Source: Trema orientale (taxonomy: Eukaryota; Streptophyta; Magnoliopsida; Rosales; Cannabaceae). Taken from it: a stretch of 64,000 nt of DNA. This document shows positions 12,300 through 24,564 of the stretch, one piece after another. Every line of letters begins with the position of its first letter. The first letter of the stretch is position 1. The stretch is taken from NCBI GenBank assembly GCA_002914845.1, contig JXTC01000122.1, positions 146,444 through 210,443 of the forward strand, in the 5' to 3' direction. The notes under the pieces are model-generated. The model was not told the origin of the DNA and did no database searches. It worked only from the letters and a program-made list of their open reading frames with translations. The translations under genes were made by a program, and so were the position numbers.

Positions 12300-13066
12300 G
12301 AGCAATTCCAACCAGTTGGCAAAATGGAGTAATTGCCAAATTTGGACTAAATGAAGCCCTCCAACCGAGCGGCAAAACTTGCAGTATTTTGCCGTGCAGC
12401 TACAGTGTCCCGCTAAATATAATGTGGTACTGTACAAATGGCATTGATGCGCCTTTTTTTTTTCTTTTTCCTTTTGTGTCAAACTTCCAAAAATACCCCT
12501 CTTTTAAATGTGTAATTTCCACAATATCCTTAGACCTATTTTATATTTAAAGTGTTTTAATTAATGTAAATAATTTTAGATTAATTGCTTAAGTTAATTG
12601 AGACAAAGATTAATTAATTTAATAGTTTTAACTTGTTGATAAAAATTGTTACATATTCAGAAATCATTAAAAATGTGTATATAATGCTTAAAAATTAATA
12701 AAATAATTAAACACTCAATTAAATATAACAAAACACAACTTTTATTATAACTTAGTAGATAAAAGCAGATAACACGAAATTACAAATACATATAATTAAA
12801 AGCATATAGTTAATATGAGTATATTAGTAAAGTAATTGATTAAATAAAAAATCTATAAAAAGTTAAGGGTTAAAAAAGAAATTTGGGTAAAAGATAGCGA
12901 GAATATTCTTTTTTGTTGTAGAGAATATTCTTTTTGGGATAGAGAATATTCTTTTTGGTGTAATATTTGGAGTAATGGGTTGGAGATGGAAAAAAAAAAA
13001 AGGATAAAATTGCTGCATTTTAGAGTTTTAATTACTGCAAAATAGATTTCGTAGTGGGAGATGGCC
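12300..13066. mobile_element. PIF/Harbinger-like MITE with TTA target sites
   Basis: Imperfect inverted ends (GAGCAATTCCAACCA at the left; the right end reads GGCCATCTCCCACTA on the other strand) are flanked by TTA on both sides (12297-12299 and 13067-13069). This is the Tourist/Harbinger pattern. The interior is AT-rich, has no transposase, and contains three tandem copies of a roughly 21-base GAGAATATTC unit (12899-12960). Confidence 0.5.
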
Positions 13067-13069
13067 TTA

Positions 13070-14670
13070 GCATCAAAATTCTGCCATTCATGTGTGTTGA
13101 TTGCATGCATCTCGTATCAATATCTTTGGTTTATAAGTGGGACCCAGAGTAAAAACAAATCAGTTGGCATGCAACATTTTCACCTTAGCAATACGGTAAA
13201 CATACAGCTCTGTATTATAGAAGTTTCCTATATTTGGAATAACTGAAAAAATACCCTCAAGTATGATCTTTTCGCAATTTTAACCATATTTTTTGTCTTA
13301 TACAAAATTATAACTCTTCATTTCAAATCTATGCAAATTTGTACATTCTATGTCTAAATTGGGTGATTTGTGCTAACTATTTAAAATTATTTTTAATAAA
13401 TTTTTTTTATTCGTCAATTTATATGCAAAATGTACAAATTTATAGAGACTTGAAATGTGGACGTATAATTTTACACAAACCTTGACAAGGTTAAATTTGC
13501 AAAAAGACTATACTTCTTCTTTTTTTTTTTTGGCAGATAAGCCTTTATATTTTATATGCGGCACTATTTCTTAATTGTTTGAATAAGAAAATTAAACTAA
13601 TTTTCTACTTCAATGCTTATAATTTCCCATATTCTATAACAAGAAGTATCTAGCTTGGATGCTATGTTGGCAATAGTTTTTTTTTTCTCCGTGTATTTTT
13701 CACTTGAGGGAGCATATTCGAATTCATGACAGGGCGGAGGCAATGGGGGCAAGTGTGGGCCATACTCCCCATCCCCCAAAATTTTTCACTTTGCCCCCTC
13801 TATTGGGCCCTAGGTAATTTTTTTGATTATTTCCATACTCGACCCTCAATTGTTTTTTTTTGTTTTTTTAATTTTCCCCCTAACGTGTGTATATATATAT
13901 CTATTATCTATTATAATTATAGAAAAATGTATGTGCCTAAGAAAACGTACAAAATTCCAGCTGCTTAGCTCATTTTTTAAATATTTTTTCTCTTATTGGT
14001 TAAGCTCTCGCCTATTAGGACAGCGGCCTTTTTCTCAGTTGGTGTAATTATTACCCTTTTTTTTTTCTAAATCTCAATGTAACCAAAAAAAAGTAAAAAT
14101 CATATGAATATTTTTGGACTTTTATGGGTCTAGCCCAAAAAATATAGATTAGTACACATGCTGATATTTATTTACTTAATACCATTATGTTTCTCTATTA
14201 AGAATTTTAACCTTTTTTTTCATTTTTTTTTTTCAAAATATTATCAAAGTTACAACAAAAGTTCACCCACAAGTACGTGGCTTAGGCACGTACTATTAAT
14301 ACTAGTATATATATATTTGTGTATATTAGAATTTGTAACTAATAAGTTTTTTTCATACTTTGCCTCTAATGATTTTTTTTTTCCAATTTTGTCTTTATTA
14401 TAATATATAAATGTAAATAGTTATATTTTTATCCTAACTCAAGAGTTTCATTTTTCTATTCAATGTACAAAATAAAACTTGCGGTTATACAAAGTTTTTT
14501 ACGGAGGACACTCGATGTTCCAAAAAACAGATTTTTTAAATAAAGACTCTGAGGTGTACTTCATCTAGATAATATGACAACGAGGGTGTTATATACTGTT
14601 TATAAAAGATAAAAAGTCATAAGAATAAATATAGTGCATTTATTGTCCTCTAAAAATTTTATTATTATAA
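13070..14670. other. AT-rich non-coding stretch with a possible hAT end
   Basis: No credible gene is visible. At 13731 a CAGGGCGGAGGCAATGGGGG stretch resembles the terminal sequence of hAT-family elements, but no matching opposite end was found. The rest is poly-T and TA-rich spacer. Confidence 0.3.
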
Positions 14671-14679
14671 ACTTTAAAA

Positions 14680-14854
14680 GTTGGGCGCGTCTACAGTAGG
14701 GGCGCCCCTACGTAGGGCCCTGTCTATTCACCGTTGGATGGGAATCTGTATATAAATAGATTCTCCACAGATTCCTGTTATTCCCCACAGATTCCCATCC
14801 AACGATAATTAAGACATGACCCTACGTAGGGACGCTCCTACCGTAGCCATCCCC
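14680..14854. mobile_element. Mutator-like hairpin MITE, copy 1
   Basis: A 175-base foldback element is flanked by a perfect 9-base duplication ACTTTAAAA (14671-14679 and 14855-14863). The ends contain inverted copies of a CTACRGTAGGRGCG motif followed by CCTACGTAGGG. The middle has paired CACAGATTCC and GTTGGATGGGAATC blocks. It has no coding capacity. The 9-base duplication points to a Mutator-type transposase acting in trans. Confidence 0.75.
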
Positions 14855-14890
14855 ACTTTAAAATTCTGTGTTATTATTGTGAAAAAAAAA

Positions 14891-15072
14891 GGGCGCGTCT
14901 ACGGTAGGGGCGCCCCTACATAGGGCCCTGTCTATTCACCGTTGGATGAGAATCTGTATATGAATAGATTCTCCACAGATTCCCGTTATTCCCCACAGAT
15001 TCCCATCTAATTCTCATCCAACGATAATTAAGGTATGACCCTATATAGGGACGCCCCTACCGTAGCCATCCC
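14891..15072. mobile_element. Mutator-like hairpin MITE, copy 2
   Basis: A second, very similar copy in the same orientation lies 36 bases after copy 1. It differs by scattered substitutions and a short duplication of CTCATC-type sequence near 15010. It is flanked by A-tracts (14882-14890 and from 15073), consistent with a 9-base poly-A target duplication but not proving one. Confidence 0.7.
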
Positions 15073-15587
15073 AAAAAAAAAAAAAATGATCTTTTGTTTC
15101 TGGCTCCGCCCGTAGGGGAGGTGTTACGTGAGATTTAGGATAATTTTGGGATAAATAATAAAATATTATTTTAAGTTTATCCAAATATTTATGTACACCT
15201 CGGCTCGATCTATGTCTCATTAACCTGCTCAATCATCAGGCCTTGGACAATCCTACGTGCATGCAGAATACTATAACTTGGAGAAAGATATCTAGAACTT
15301 CTGTATGCGCCAAAAAGAAAACAACAAAAATGAAGTTATAATTAAGAATATAACCTGACTAGTTAGCTAGCCATAGATTGCATGTGAACGTAGAGAAAAT
15401 CCTAATTAGGACAAAGATCTCAAATCATCCTGTTTGTTAAAATAAATGTTGTGATTTCGCACATGGTCCCACTCCACGTGCATGTGCCACTAGATCTTAT
15501 ATATTTTTTAAAGATCTATGAGTCTTTAATATTCACAATATAATATACTATCTGCGTGACTCCTTGTAACACGAGAATTAAATCAAT
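15073..15587. other. Non-coding spacer
   Basis: I see no gene, RNA or repeat structure beyond A/T-rich spacer and a duplicated CACGTGCATG-type segment near 15475. Confidence 0.4.
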
Positions 15588-15596
15588 ATATATATG

Positions 15597-16684
15597 GGGT
15601 TTTTGGCGCAATCGGTCCCTTAACTATTGCTCTTGTCACAATTTGATCCCTACAGTTTCAATTTTAGCAAATCAATCCCTAAAGTTTCTCTTTTATAGCG
15701 ATTCATACCAAATTGAAAACGCCATTAAATCAGAGACGGAATTAGCATGTGAAGATCACATGGAGTCTTCTGAAGGGAGAAAATAACTAATATAATGCTT
15801 AGAGGAAGAAGAAGAAGGGCACTTAAAGCCATTCTTAGGGTTATGCACTTGTAGATTTGGGAAAAATTTTAGGGATAGTTGGTGGGATAGAGAGATTCGT
15901 ACTATTATTTTAATAGAAAAGTTTTTTTATTCATTTTTCAGTTTGAACATTTTTCAAATTCTCCATTAACATTGATGATGGTGAAAGTGCATGATTAACA
16001 TATATAATCTACTTGATAGTGGCTGTAGCTTTTATGGTGAAAAAGAGTATATATTCCGAATTCAAAAAACCCAAATCACGAAATCATGAACAGATCTTGA
16101 AAAAATAAAAATAAAAAAAAAAATCAACAATAACATACAAAATTAACTTATTATTTAAAAAAAAAAAACCAATAACAACAATCAACGTGAGGCCAATATT
16201 AAAAAAGAAAAAAAAAATCCAAATTCCTAATATCAATGTGAACCCAATGTCCTAATCGTAACTAATAAAAAATAAACCCAAAATTTAACTTGCCATTATT
16301 AGGATCTTTCTCAAGATTTTTGCCAAGAACCATTGTTACTTCATCTAATTTCCACCGTAGCAGCTTTCTCTCCTCAGATTTTCTAATAGTGTCCGCATTT
16401 TAGAACCCTAAAAGCCCCAATTGTCATCCAAAATGAGAGTTATTTTCTCTTCAATTTGATACAAAGCTAATAAAGTACCGTAATTACCCCTCACAGTTAC
16501 CCGTTAGGAGAGCCCATTTACTCAGCACGTGCCCATGCCATCTCTAATTTAATGCCAATGTTCAATTTGATATGAATTGCCACAAATTAAAGAGAAATTT
16601 AAGGATTGATTTACCAACATTGAAACCACAGGGACCAAATAGTGACAAGAGCAATAATTAAGGGACTAATTACGACAAAAACCC
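15597..16684. mobile_element. Long-TIR Mutator-like non-autonomous element
   Basis: A 1,088-base element starts GGGTTTTTGG and ends with the inverse, CAAAAACCC. Perfect 9-base duplications ATATATATG flank it (15588-15596 and 16685-16693). Its terminal inverted repeats extend roughly 110-130 bases (15597-15715 against 16560-16684) with moderate divergence. The interior is A-rich and lacks a transposase. Long TIRs with a 9-base duplication are the hallmark of MULEs. Confidence 0.85.
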
Positions 16685-16693
16685 ATATATATG

Positions 16694-17950
16694 TGATACG
16701 TCTGTATAATATATATTTATACGTACTAAAATATTGCGTTCTTTAATTTGCATTTGCTGGGAACGTTCTGATGTAGCGAATATGATTTTAATTTATCGAC
16801 AATTACAGTTCTTAAACATTTTATTGTATCATAATTAAACAGATTTAGAAAAATTAAGTGTGTTATGTGTACGTGTAATGAACTTGGATAAAAGTGTGAA
16901 CGCGCAATAAAATTTATTTTTCCAAGTGTGGTATTTTCTCAAAAAGTACAGCTGGATCCAGTTTTTTGTCCCCGCAAGTGTTTCATCCAGGAAGGCAGTC
17001 ATTTCAGTTTGTCCCTCCTACTCACATGCGCTCTCTCTTTGATCACGTGCCTCCAATACATGGTATTGGATATTGTTCGAATCATTTTAGAGAGTAAGAA
17101 TTAAAAGCCATTTAATAGGTTTATAATTAAAAGCCATTTAATAAGTTTAATTACTATTTTTAAAATCAGACCTTTAAATTACATATTTCAAAAGCTTAAA
17201 ATAACCGAGGTTCCCGTTCACCATCTTTAATTCTTATATTTTAAAGTACCAAGATCTCATACGACATCGGAGCTTCTAGGACCATATTACAATAATTTAA
17301 ATGAAAAAAGATAAACCAAAAAAAGTAAAAACATATTTAAGATGAGTTCCCTCTATCACGTTACAATGTTACTCGAACTTAGCTAGGAAAGTGCTTTCCA
17401 ATGCAAAAGCCTATTATGTTTACCCAACCTTTTACAAGCATGCAATATTTAGATAAGTTCCTCAATCTAAGCGTGGCAATGGGCCTTGTCAAAATGATCC
17501 GGTTAGACTTTGGTATGGGCCGAATTCAGTATGCTCAGTTATAAGTTGAACTTGAACCCATTATCAATAAATTCAACCCCATTATCCTTACTTTCTCTCT
17601 TTCATTTTCTTTTTTTGTTTTAAATTATAAACAGCCTGGTATATATATGTATCTTATTTTTGGGTTCGAGAACAGCCTGTTAATTTTATTTCACGTGTCA
17701 GAATTTTCCTACGTGGCACTCCACAATTGGAGAACAACCAAAATGGCCATCGGACATATCACTCACTCACATCCATTCATAGGATACTCAACTCGTATTC
17801 TTTTTCCTTTCTCTTTTACTGTTCACATTTTTTTCATTGCTGAGCAGGACGACAAAAACACTGAACCGTCGTCTCTTTGCTTAGATACAAAAACTGGGGT
17901 AGTAGTACCTGCTTCACCTTCAAAGGGGCCAGCCCAGCCCACTCCAGCCA
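16694..17950. other. Upstream flank of the protease gene
   Basis: AT-rich, with no convincing ORF. A short direct repeat of TTAAAAGCCATTTAATA occurs twice (about 17100-17145). The final 300 bases become less AT-rich and presumably hold the protease promoter. Confidence 0.4.
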
Positions 17951-17951
17951 T

Positions 17952-18108
17952 TATAAGTAAACCAACCTAAATGTACGTATACGTATACTAATACGGCCAT
18001 TTGAATCCCAAAGGCCTTAATCAATCAATCACTCACTCACACTCACTCACTAACTCATCTCTCTTATACTCTGCCTTCTCCTTCCTCTGAATCTGATCCC
18101 CGCAAAAA
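17952..18108 (+). promoter_or_regulatory. Probable core promoter and 5' leader of the protease gene
   Basis: A TATA-like ATTATAAGTAAA lies at about 17950. It is followed by a leader rich in CACTCACT repeats and CT (18022-18090), typical of plant 5' UTRs, running to the ATG at 18109. The transcription start is inferred, not seen. Confidence 0.4.
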
Positions 18109-19482
18109 ATGGTGTCGTCCTTCTCTTTCCAACTGGTTTCTGTTGCTCTCCTCCTCCTGACCTTTACTGAAAACATCCATGTCTGCAACTCTAAGAGAAC
18201 TGCCAGAGAATACTTGAGACTGCCATTGCTACACAGAACCCCATTCCCTTCTCCGGCGGAGATTCTCTCCTCCGACGCCCGCCGCCTCTCGGCCCTCCAC
18301 CACCGCCGCCGCCGCGGCCAGGTCCTCAAATCTCCGGTCGTCTCCGGCGCCTCCACCGGCTCCGGCCAGTACTTCGTCGATCTCCAGGTGGGCACTCCAC
18401 CCCAGAAGCTCCTCCTCGTCGCCGATACGGGCAGCGATCTGGTGTGGCTGAGGTGCTCCGCCTGTAAGAACTGCACCAATCGGAGCCGCGGATCCGCGTT
18501 CCTCGCCCGCCACTCGGCCACGTTCTCCCCCCGCCACTGCTTCGACTCCGCGTGCCGACTCGTTCCGCACCCGAAACCGAACCCGTGTAACCGGACCCGA
18601 CTCCACAGCCCGTGCCGCTACGACTACTCCTACGCCGACGGGTCCACCACGAGCGGGTTCTTCTCGGAAGAAACGACGACGCTGAGGACGAGCTCCGGGA
18701 AAGAGACCAAGCTCGAGGGCTTGTCGTTCGGGTGCGCGTTTCGGATCTCGGGTCCGAGCGTTTCGGGCCAGAGCTTTGATGGGGCCCAAGGAGTCATGGG
18801 TCTGGGCCGGGGACCCATTTCGTTTTCGACCCAACTGGGTCGCCGGTACGGTAACAAGTTCTCCTACTGCCTAATGGACTACACCATAGCTCCGCCACCA
18901 ACGAGTTACCTCACGATTGGAGAAGCTCAAAACGACGTCGTTTCTAAAATCCCCAAAATGTCCTTCACTCCTCTGCTAATTAACCCTCTTTCGCCTACAT
19001 TTTACTACATTGGGATCAAGAGCGTTTCCGTCGACGGAAAGAAATTACCAATAAGCCCCTCCGTCTGGTCCGTCGACGAGCTGGGTAACGGCGGCACCGT
19101 TATCGACTCGGGAACCACGCTGACGTTCCTAGCGGAGCCGGCTTACCGTTTGGTTTTAGCGGCGTTTAAACGGCGAGTTAGGCTACCGAGTTCGGCTGAG
19201 CCGGGTCTGGGTTTCGATCTGTGCGTGAACGTTTCGGGCGTGTCGAGACCGAGTCTACCCAGGCTGAGTTTCGGACTCGGTGGGAACTCGGTGTTCTCGC
19301 CGCCTCAAAGGAACTACTTCATTGAGGCGGCTGAGCGAGTCAAGTGCCTGGCGATTCAACCCGTTGAGTCGGACTCGGGTTTTTCGGTGATAGGGAATCT
19401 GATGCAACAAGGGTTCTTGTTCGAGTTCGATAAAGATAGGTCGCGACTGGGGTTCACGCGCCATGGATGCGCCCTGCCGTGA
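18109..19482 (+). CDS. Nepenthesin-type aspartic protease, single exon
   Basis: A complete 457-residue intronless protein of the pepsin A1B (nepenthesin-like) family, an endopeptidase predicted to act in the secretory pathway or cell wall. Residues 1-27 form a hydrophobic signal peptide, and a basic propeptide-like segment follows (about 28-75). The first active-site motif is D106-T-G-S in V-A-D-T-G-S-D-L-V-W. The second is D333-S-G-T. The flap tyrosine lies in Y-S-Y-A-D-G-S (about 173-179). A cysteine-rich nepenthesin insert spans about 116-170. The C-terminus has V-I-G-N-L-M-Q-Q-G and ends G-C-A-L-P. The closest relative I recall is Arabidopsis At3g25700, by overall motif order and length. 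The start is the first in-frame ATG, just ahead of the signal peptide. The gene is strikingly GC-rich compared with its flanks. Substrate unknown. Confidence 0.95.
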   Translation: MVSSFSFQLVSVALLLLTFTENIHVCNSKRTAREYLRLPLLHRTPFPSPAEILSSDARRLSALHHRRRRGQVLKSPVVSGASTGSGQYFVDLQVGTPPQKLLLVADTGSDLVWLRCSACKNCTNRSRGSAFLARHSATFSPRHCFDSACRLVPHPKPNPCNRTRLHSPCRYDYSYADGSTTSGFFSEETTTLRTSSGKETKLEGLSFGCAFRISGPSVSGQSFDGAQGVMGLGRGPISFSTQLGRRYGNKFSYCLMDYTIAPPPTSYLTIGEAQNDVVSKIPKMSFTPLLINPLSPTFYYIGIKSVSVDGKKLPISPSVWSVDELGNGGTVIDSGTTLTFLAEPAYRLVLAAFKRRVRLPSSAEPGLGFDLCVNVSGVSRPSLPRLSFGLGGNSVFSPPQRNYFIEAAERVKCLAIQPVESDSGFSVIGNLMQQGFLFEFDKDRSRLGFTRHGCALP

Positions 19483-22400
19483 AAACCAAAACGGATCTCT
19501 GACTCACCGAGTTGGAAACTCGTTTCGGTGTTTTTCTCCTTTTTTTTTTTTCCTTTTTAATTTTTTGGATTTAATAATTAATTATTGTTTTACGTAAATT
19601 ATTTTTTGGACAGTGTGTGGTTTTTGTTTGAACAGAGTTCCCAATTGGGTAGACAAAAGGAATAGTAAACGAGCGTTTGTTTTTTGGTATTTATTTATTT
19701 ATTTATTTGAAACTAAAGCACGAATTATTCAAATTCCAAAATCAGTAATTTTCACTATTTCAAATCCCGAATAGAAGAAAAAAAAATTTCACTAAAAAAA
19801 TACATTTTCATCAAGTCAGTCCTCCATGTAGGTGTCTCGAATTAAATTTTTTGGAGTATGATTTCTTCTACATTAATGTTTTTTTTTTTAAATTTAAATT
19901 TCTGATCATAGATGGTACTGTATGCCCATAGCAACTATTTGGACCGGAATTTAATTTGCGTGTGGGTTTATGGCCCTTTTTGTTGCTTGTCACCTCGCTG
20001 CTAGCTAGCTACGACCCAAACAATCAACAGGTTTCTGCACCAATCACTCACACTAGCCGTAGCCGTGGTCCTGCCTTGGTTATATATCATTTTTTTCCCC
20101 CTTTTTTTTTTATTTTTATTTTTAAATTTTGCTGAGGTCTCATCTTTGAAACTGAGAGATTGAAAGCTCGAATATAAAAGTCAACGATATTAGCCTTGAG
20201 TGTGATTACAAATCATATGAAGCATGCGACAATATATTGTAGCACAGGCAGTTTATTGTGAAATAATTAGAAGGATAAAATATCTCAAATAAGTCATAAA
20301 ATAAAGTAGTATGAGTAACAAGAATTGTATTTTTTAATTACCGAAATTAATGTAAATTTAATTTTATGTAAAGAAAGTTGAAAAGAAAGTTTGCATTAAA
20401 AAATTAAATAATTAATTGAAAAGAAAACAAAACAAAATAATAAAGATGATAATTGATTGAACTAAATACTCACAAGTTCCAATTTCACTAAGATTAATCA
20501 TATTTAAATCTCATAGTTTAATAAATCAAGTTCAATTCCATTTGTTGAGAGTGAACTCTTCTAATCTATTCATTAATTACTCATATGTATAAATAATTTG
20601 CTCTAATAAGCAAATTTTCTATATCTCTATAAAAAATTTTAACCAGTCAAAGTTCATTAAAATTGGAGAACTTTTAAGCTAGTATAAAAATTACATAAAT
20701 ATCTTTATCTGATGTTTAATTCATAGCATTCTAATAAGGGCCAATTGAATTTATATTTATTAGTCACAAATTAAATTCTAAATTATATAATTGTTGATTT
20801 GGCATTCACTGGTATTGAAAATAAATTGAAATACTCAATATGTATTGGAACAAAATATTAATTTATATTAATTAAGAAAATTTAAACATTCATAATCTAG
20901 CTATATCGTAGTCATAAAAAAAAGAAATTAGTTCATAATGGAAAATAAAGACGTCTTAACAATTGAAAAAATAACATAAAGAAAGAAAAGAGAAAAACTA
21001 GTTGTAGATTCGAAGTCATAATTGTCCTCGGGTTGATCCGTCTCTCGATTGATCATCTTCTCCTCTTCATGTTGTGCTCTGTCCTCTCTTTCTTTTCTTT
21101 TTTTTTTTTTTGGTCTATAAATCGTACAAAATCAGCCCTAGAAGTCCCAATTTAAAGATTAAGTCTCAGGGGGACAAAATTATAATTTTATTTTGAGTTT
21201 TGCAATTCTAATATTCCTCAGCTTGTGCCACAGTGCGCCAAAACCTTTGTGCTATAGTACCCGGCCTCTGTTCTGCCAAAAAAAAAAAAAAAAGTGCCAA
21301 CACTCTGGAGCTCTACCAGTTTTTGACTTTCTAACGTCGCGGCTCCAATTTCCATATTGCAGCTTTGAGTTTCTAGTTGTTTAAGCAACCAATTGTGATT
21401 TTTAATTTTTTTTTTTTTTTAAAAAAAAGACTTTCAACTCTCCGGATAACATCTTCAACTCTTAAACTTCAATCCAAGAAAAAAAACACAAAAACATAAA
21501 AGAACACTAATTAAAATTTTAAAATCTCGAAACTAACAAATTATCAGGATAAGAAAACTTGATTAATGAATATAAATTCAACTTATCACAAAGCCAGGAT
21601 CTTGATTTAGAGGGATATATGGTCAAATAATTCTTGTAAATATTGAGTTTTACCAAATTATTTCTTCGAAAGTTCAGTTATGCCTTTTCTTTGTCCTACT
21701 AAATTTTGTGATTTTTAAAGTTTAGTTGTATTATTTTAGAACACTTAACTTTTTCTTCACTTTTATGGATAAATTTTCTTTGGAACTTTAAAAACTTTTT
21801 TTAATTCTACATTAGTCTATATTGACTATAATGTTTTAAAAAGACCATTTTTAGATTTTTCACGAATTATATTATTTGATTATAAGTCCATTTGAAGAAA
21901 GTGGGAAAAAAAAATGGACTAACAGAAAAAAGAATCAAATTTAGCGCCAAAAAATTTTCTTAGTTAATTCATGACCCCACTGAAAAAAATTTATGACTTC
22001 TTTAATGACCTAATTAATTATTTGTATAAAATAATCTATGTTCTCTACAACATGTTAATAACAAATAACTTAGTTTACATATAGACTAATTGCAAAAAAA
22101 AAAAAAAAAAGAAGTTAGGAAATAATAGTAATAATAATAATTTTTCTGCAGAATAAATCTCAAGTTTTGACCTGTACAAATTATACGCATACATTTAAAG
22201 TTTTTTCAAATATCTACTTTTGTATTTTTGATTTATGCAATATTATATCTCTATACTTTTGCAATTAACTTTTTATATACTATCTATATTATAATGTGAT
22301 ACTGAATCAATTTATAAAATGTGTATTCCAGCGGACTCTTAACTACTAATCTTTGTAAGAAAAAAAATAGAACACATTTTTCTCAAGTGTAAGAATTGTA

Positions 22401-24559
22401 TGGTAGACAAAAATCACATCACATTGAATAAATATAATTACCATGTACTGTGTAAAACAAATGTAGTTACTATAGTTACCGTTGATACTTGCAAGTTGGC
22501 AAATTAAGATCTAAGTGAATGTTTACAAAAGTTAATAAATTTTTCTTTTTCCAAAAAAGAAAAGGACTTGGATTCTGAGTACGTGCGTGGAGAGCTAAAT
22601 AGAAAAGTTCTTTTATTTATTGGGATCAATTATTTGTTTGGTTCCAACATAAATGCAGATCTTCTTGATTTAATTGATCGAAAACATTTCCTTTAATGTA
22701 CAGTTTTAACGTTATATTACAGTACATGCATGATAACAAAGCTCATTTAATAGGCTCACATGATTGACAGTGGCCTATCACTATGCCTTATTTATTTCTA
22801 CTTGTTGAAATTTCAAACAACTTCTAATTTTGTTCTCTTTCAAAAATGTCAAAATGTATATAGTGGAATTTGAAATACGTAGTGGTTTTTAATCAATATT
22901 AGTGCTATAGGAGCTAATTAAAAAACCATTTTACTAATTCGGCTCAACTTATATATAACTCGTTATTTTCCTTTTTTTTTTTTGGAGAAAATATAACTCG
23001 TTATTTTCTAGTAAGGTGAAATTAAACAAGATTTCAATTTTAAATATTTAATGAATTTGGAGATTTATTTGTACATAATCATACCAATAACGGAGGCGCG
23101 AAAAAGAATGGAAAAAGTAGCAATTGATTTTTATTATTATTATTATTTTTTTTCCAAAACGATTGGAATTTTATTTCAATAGCAGCCATGATGACACAAG
23201 TAACAAGATTTCAAATGCAAGTAGCATACTCTTCCAAGTTCCAACTAATAACAGTCCTCCATTAAGGAAACAGAAAACTTATAGCAAAAGAATGAGGAAC
23301 AACACTTCTGGATAATGTTGAATAACACAACCAAACGAAGCAATTGATTTTGGTCGTAGGAATTTGTTTAATTGCATTAGAATTTCAAGGGCTGTGGAAT
23401 GCAAATATAAACTTATATTGGAAAATGATAGGGAGAGATTTGTGGAGTCTGGCAATAGAAGAATCACTTTGTCATATGTTTTGGACCTGTACGTCAACTG
23501 TAAATGTGTCAAACAAGAAAAAAAAAAATCTAAATAAGAATTTGGTTGACAACATTGATAAATTAGATGTCCCTAAAAACATAAACTAATCAAACAAACT
23601 TTAAACATTTGAAATGTTTGTATGCCAGATTCTTTTTTACCCCTGAAATGTCAGATTGAGCTTTAATTGTGATATATTATCCATCCATGTCTTTGTTTCA
23701 TTAATTTAAACTTTTAGGAGATCTCATTACTCCCTTATTTTTTATTTTTTATTTTTAAATTTTGATCTTAGAATCTTGCTTTATCATGATCAAACCCTGC
23801 AAAAACTATGTGCATATATGATTACAATATTTGAGATTTACCATAGATCTTATTTTCCTCTTTTTCTTTTTTTGTTTTTTTCCACCAAAAGCAAAATTCC
23901 AATTATGTTGTATAGCAAAATTCGAATTATGTAGTATATATTCTGGTACCTACTAAACATAGTAGGTTTCTATTTTTAGTTATTATCGCTTCAACAATAA
24001 GAGCAAAGGTACATATATAATTAAATACAGCAGCTAGTGATCAAGTATATATATTTCATTGTCGAATCACTTATCTCACCCTTTTCCGTGAAAACAAGAG
24101 ATCTAACCAAGTGACTTTATAGCCAAAAATAAGCCCACCCTGCAACTTCACATGCCTCTTATTTTTTATTTTTCTTTTCCCTTTTGTATCTTATTATAAT
24201 TTACTTGAGCTATATATATATTAGTCTGAGAAAAATGAAGAAAAGAGGTAACTCCTATTTTTAGTTCAGAGTGTTTAGTACTCAGCTTTGAGCTAAATTA
24301 GGTTCAAAATATTTTGGAGTTATAATTATCGAGTGTATTAATTAAGTTTTTTCCTCTTTTGTTATGCCAAAAAGTTTTAATGGAGATCAATTACCAATCA
24401 AAAAACATAATTCACCACTAAATAATTTCATGAACGAAGGAAATTAAATACCAAAAAATTTAAGTACATTCAATAATTTAACACGAGGATAAAAGTAAGA
24501 ATAATACTAAACATCCCGTCTCATTATTCTGTCTTTTTAATATCACTTGATATGGCATA
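19483..24559. other. 3' flank and AT-rich intergenic DNA
   Basis: After the protease stop there is T-rich 3' sequence with AATAAT-type signals near 19573. I find no further gene. Notable items are a short tandem repeat of ATATAACTCGTTATTTTC (22953-23010), many A/T homopolymers, and a non-AT segment at 21200-21480 that looks like part of a dispersed repeat I cannot name. Short ORFs here show no family features. Confidence 0.5.
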
Positions 24560-24564
24560 TGATT

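Noticed and set aside
11868..12550. 139- and 88-codon plus-strand ORFs
   Set aside because: They are antisense to the RNase H relic and enter the Harbinger-like MITE; composition does not look coding.
18033..18834. Long minus-strand ORFs (162 and 201 codons) opposite the protease gene
   Set aside because: They are arginine-rich shadows created by the GC-rich codon usage of the sense strand and have no domain features.
23340..23520. Possible coding fragment in the 23 kb region
   Set aside because: Short, no motif, and frames close quickly. Left as intergenic.
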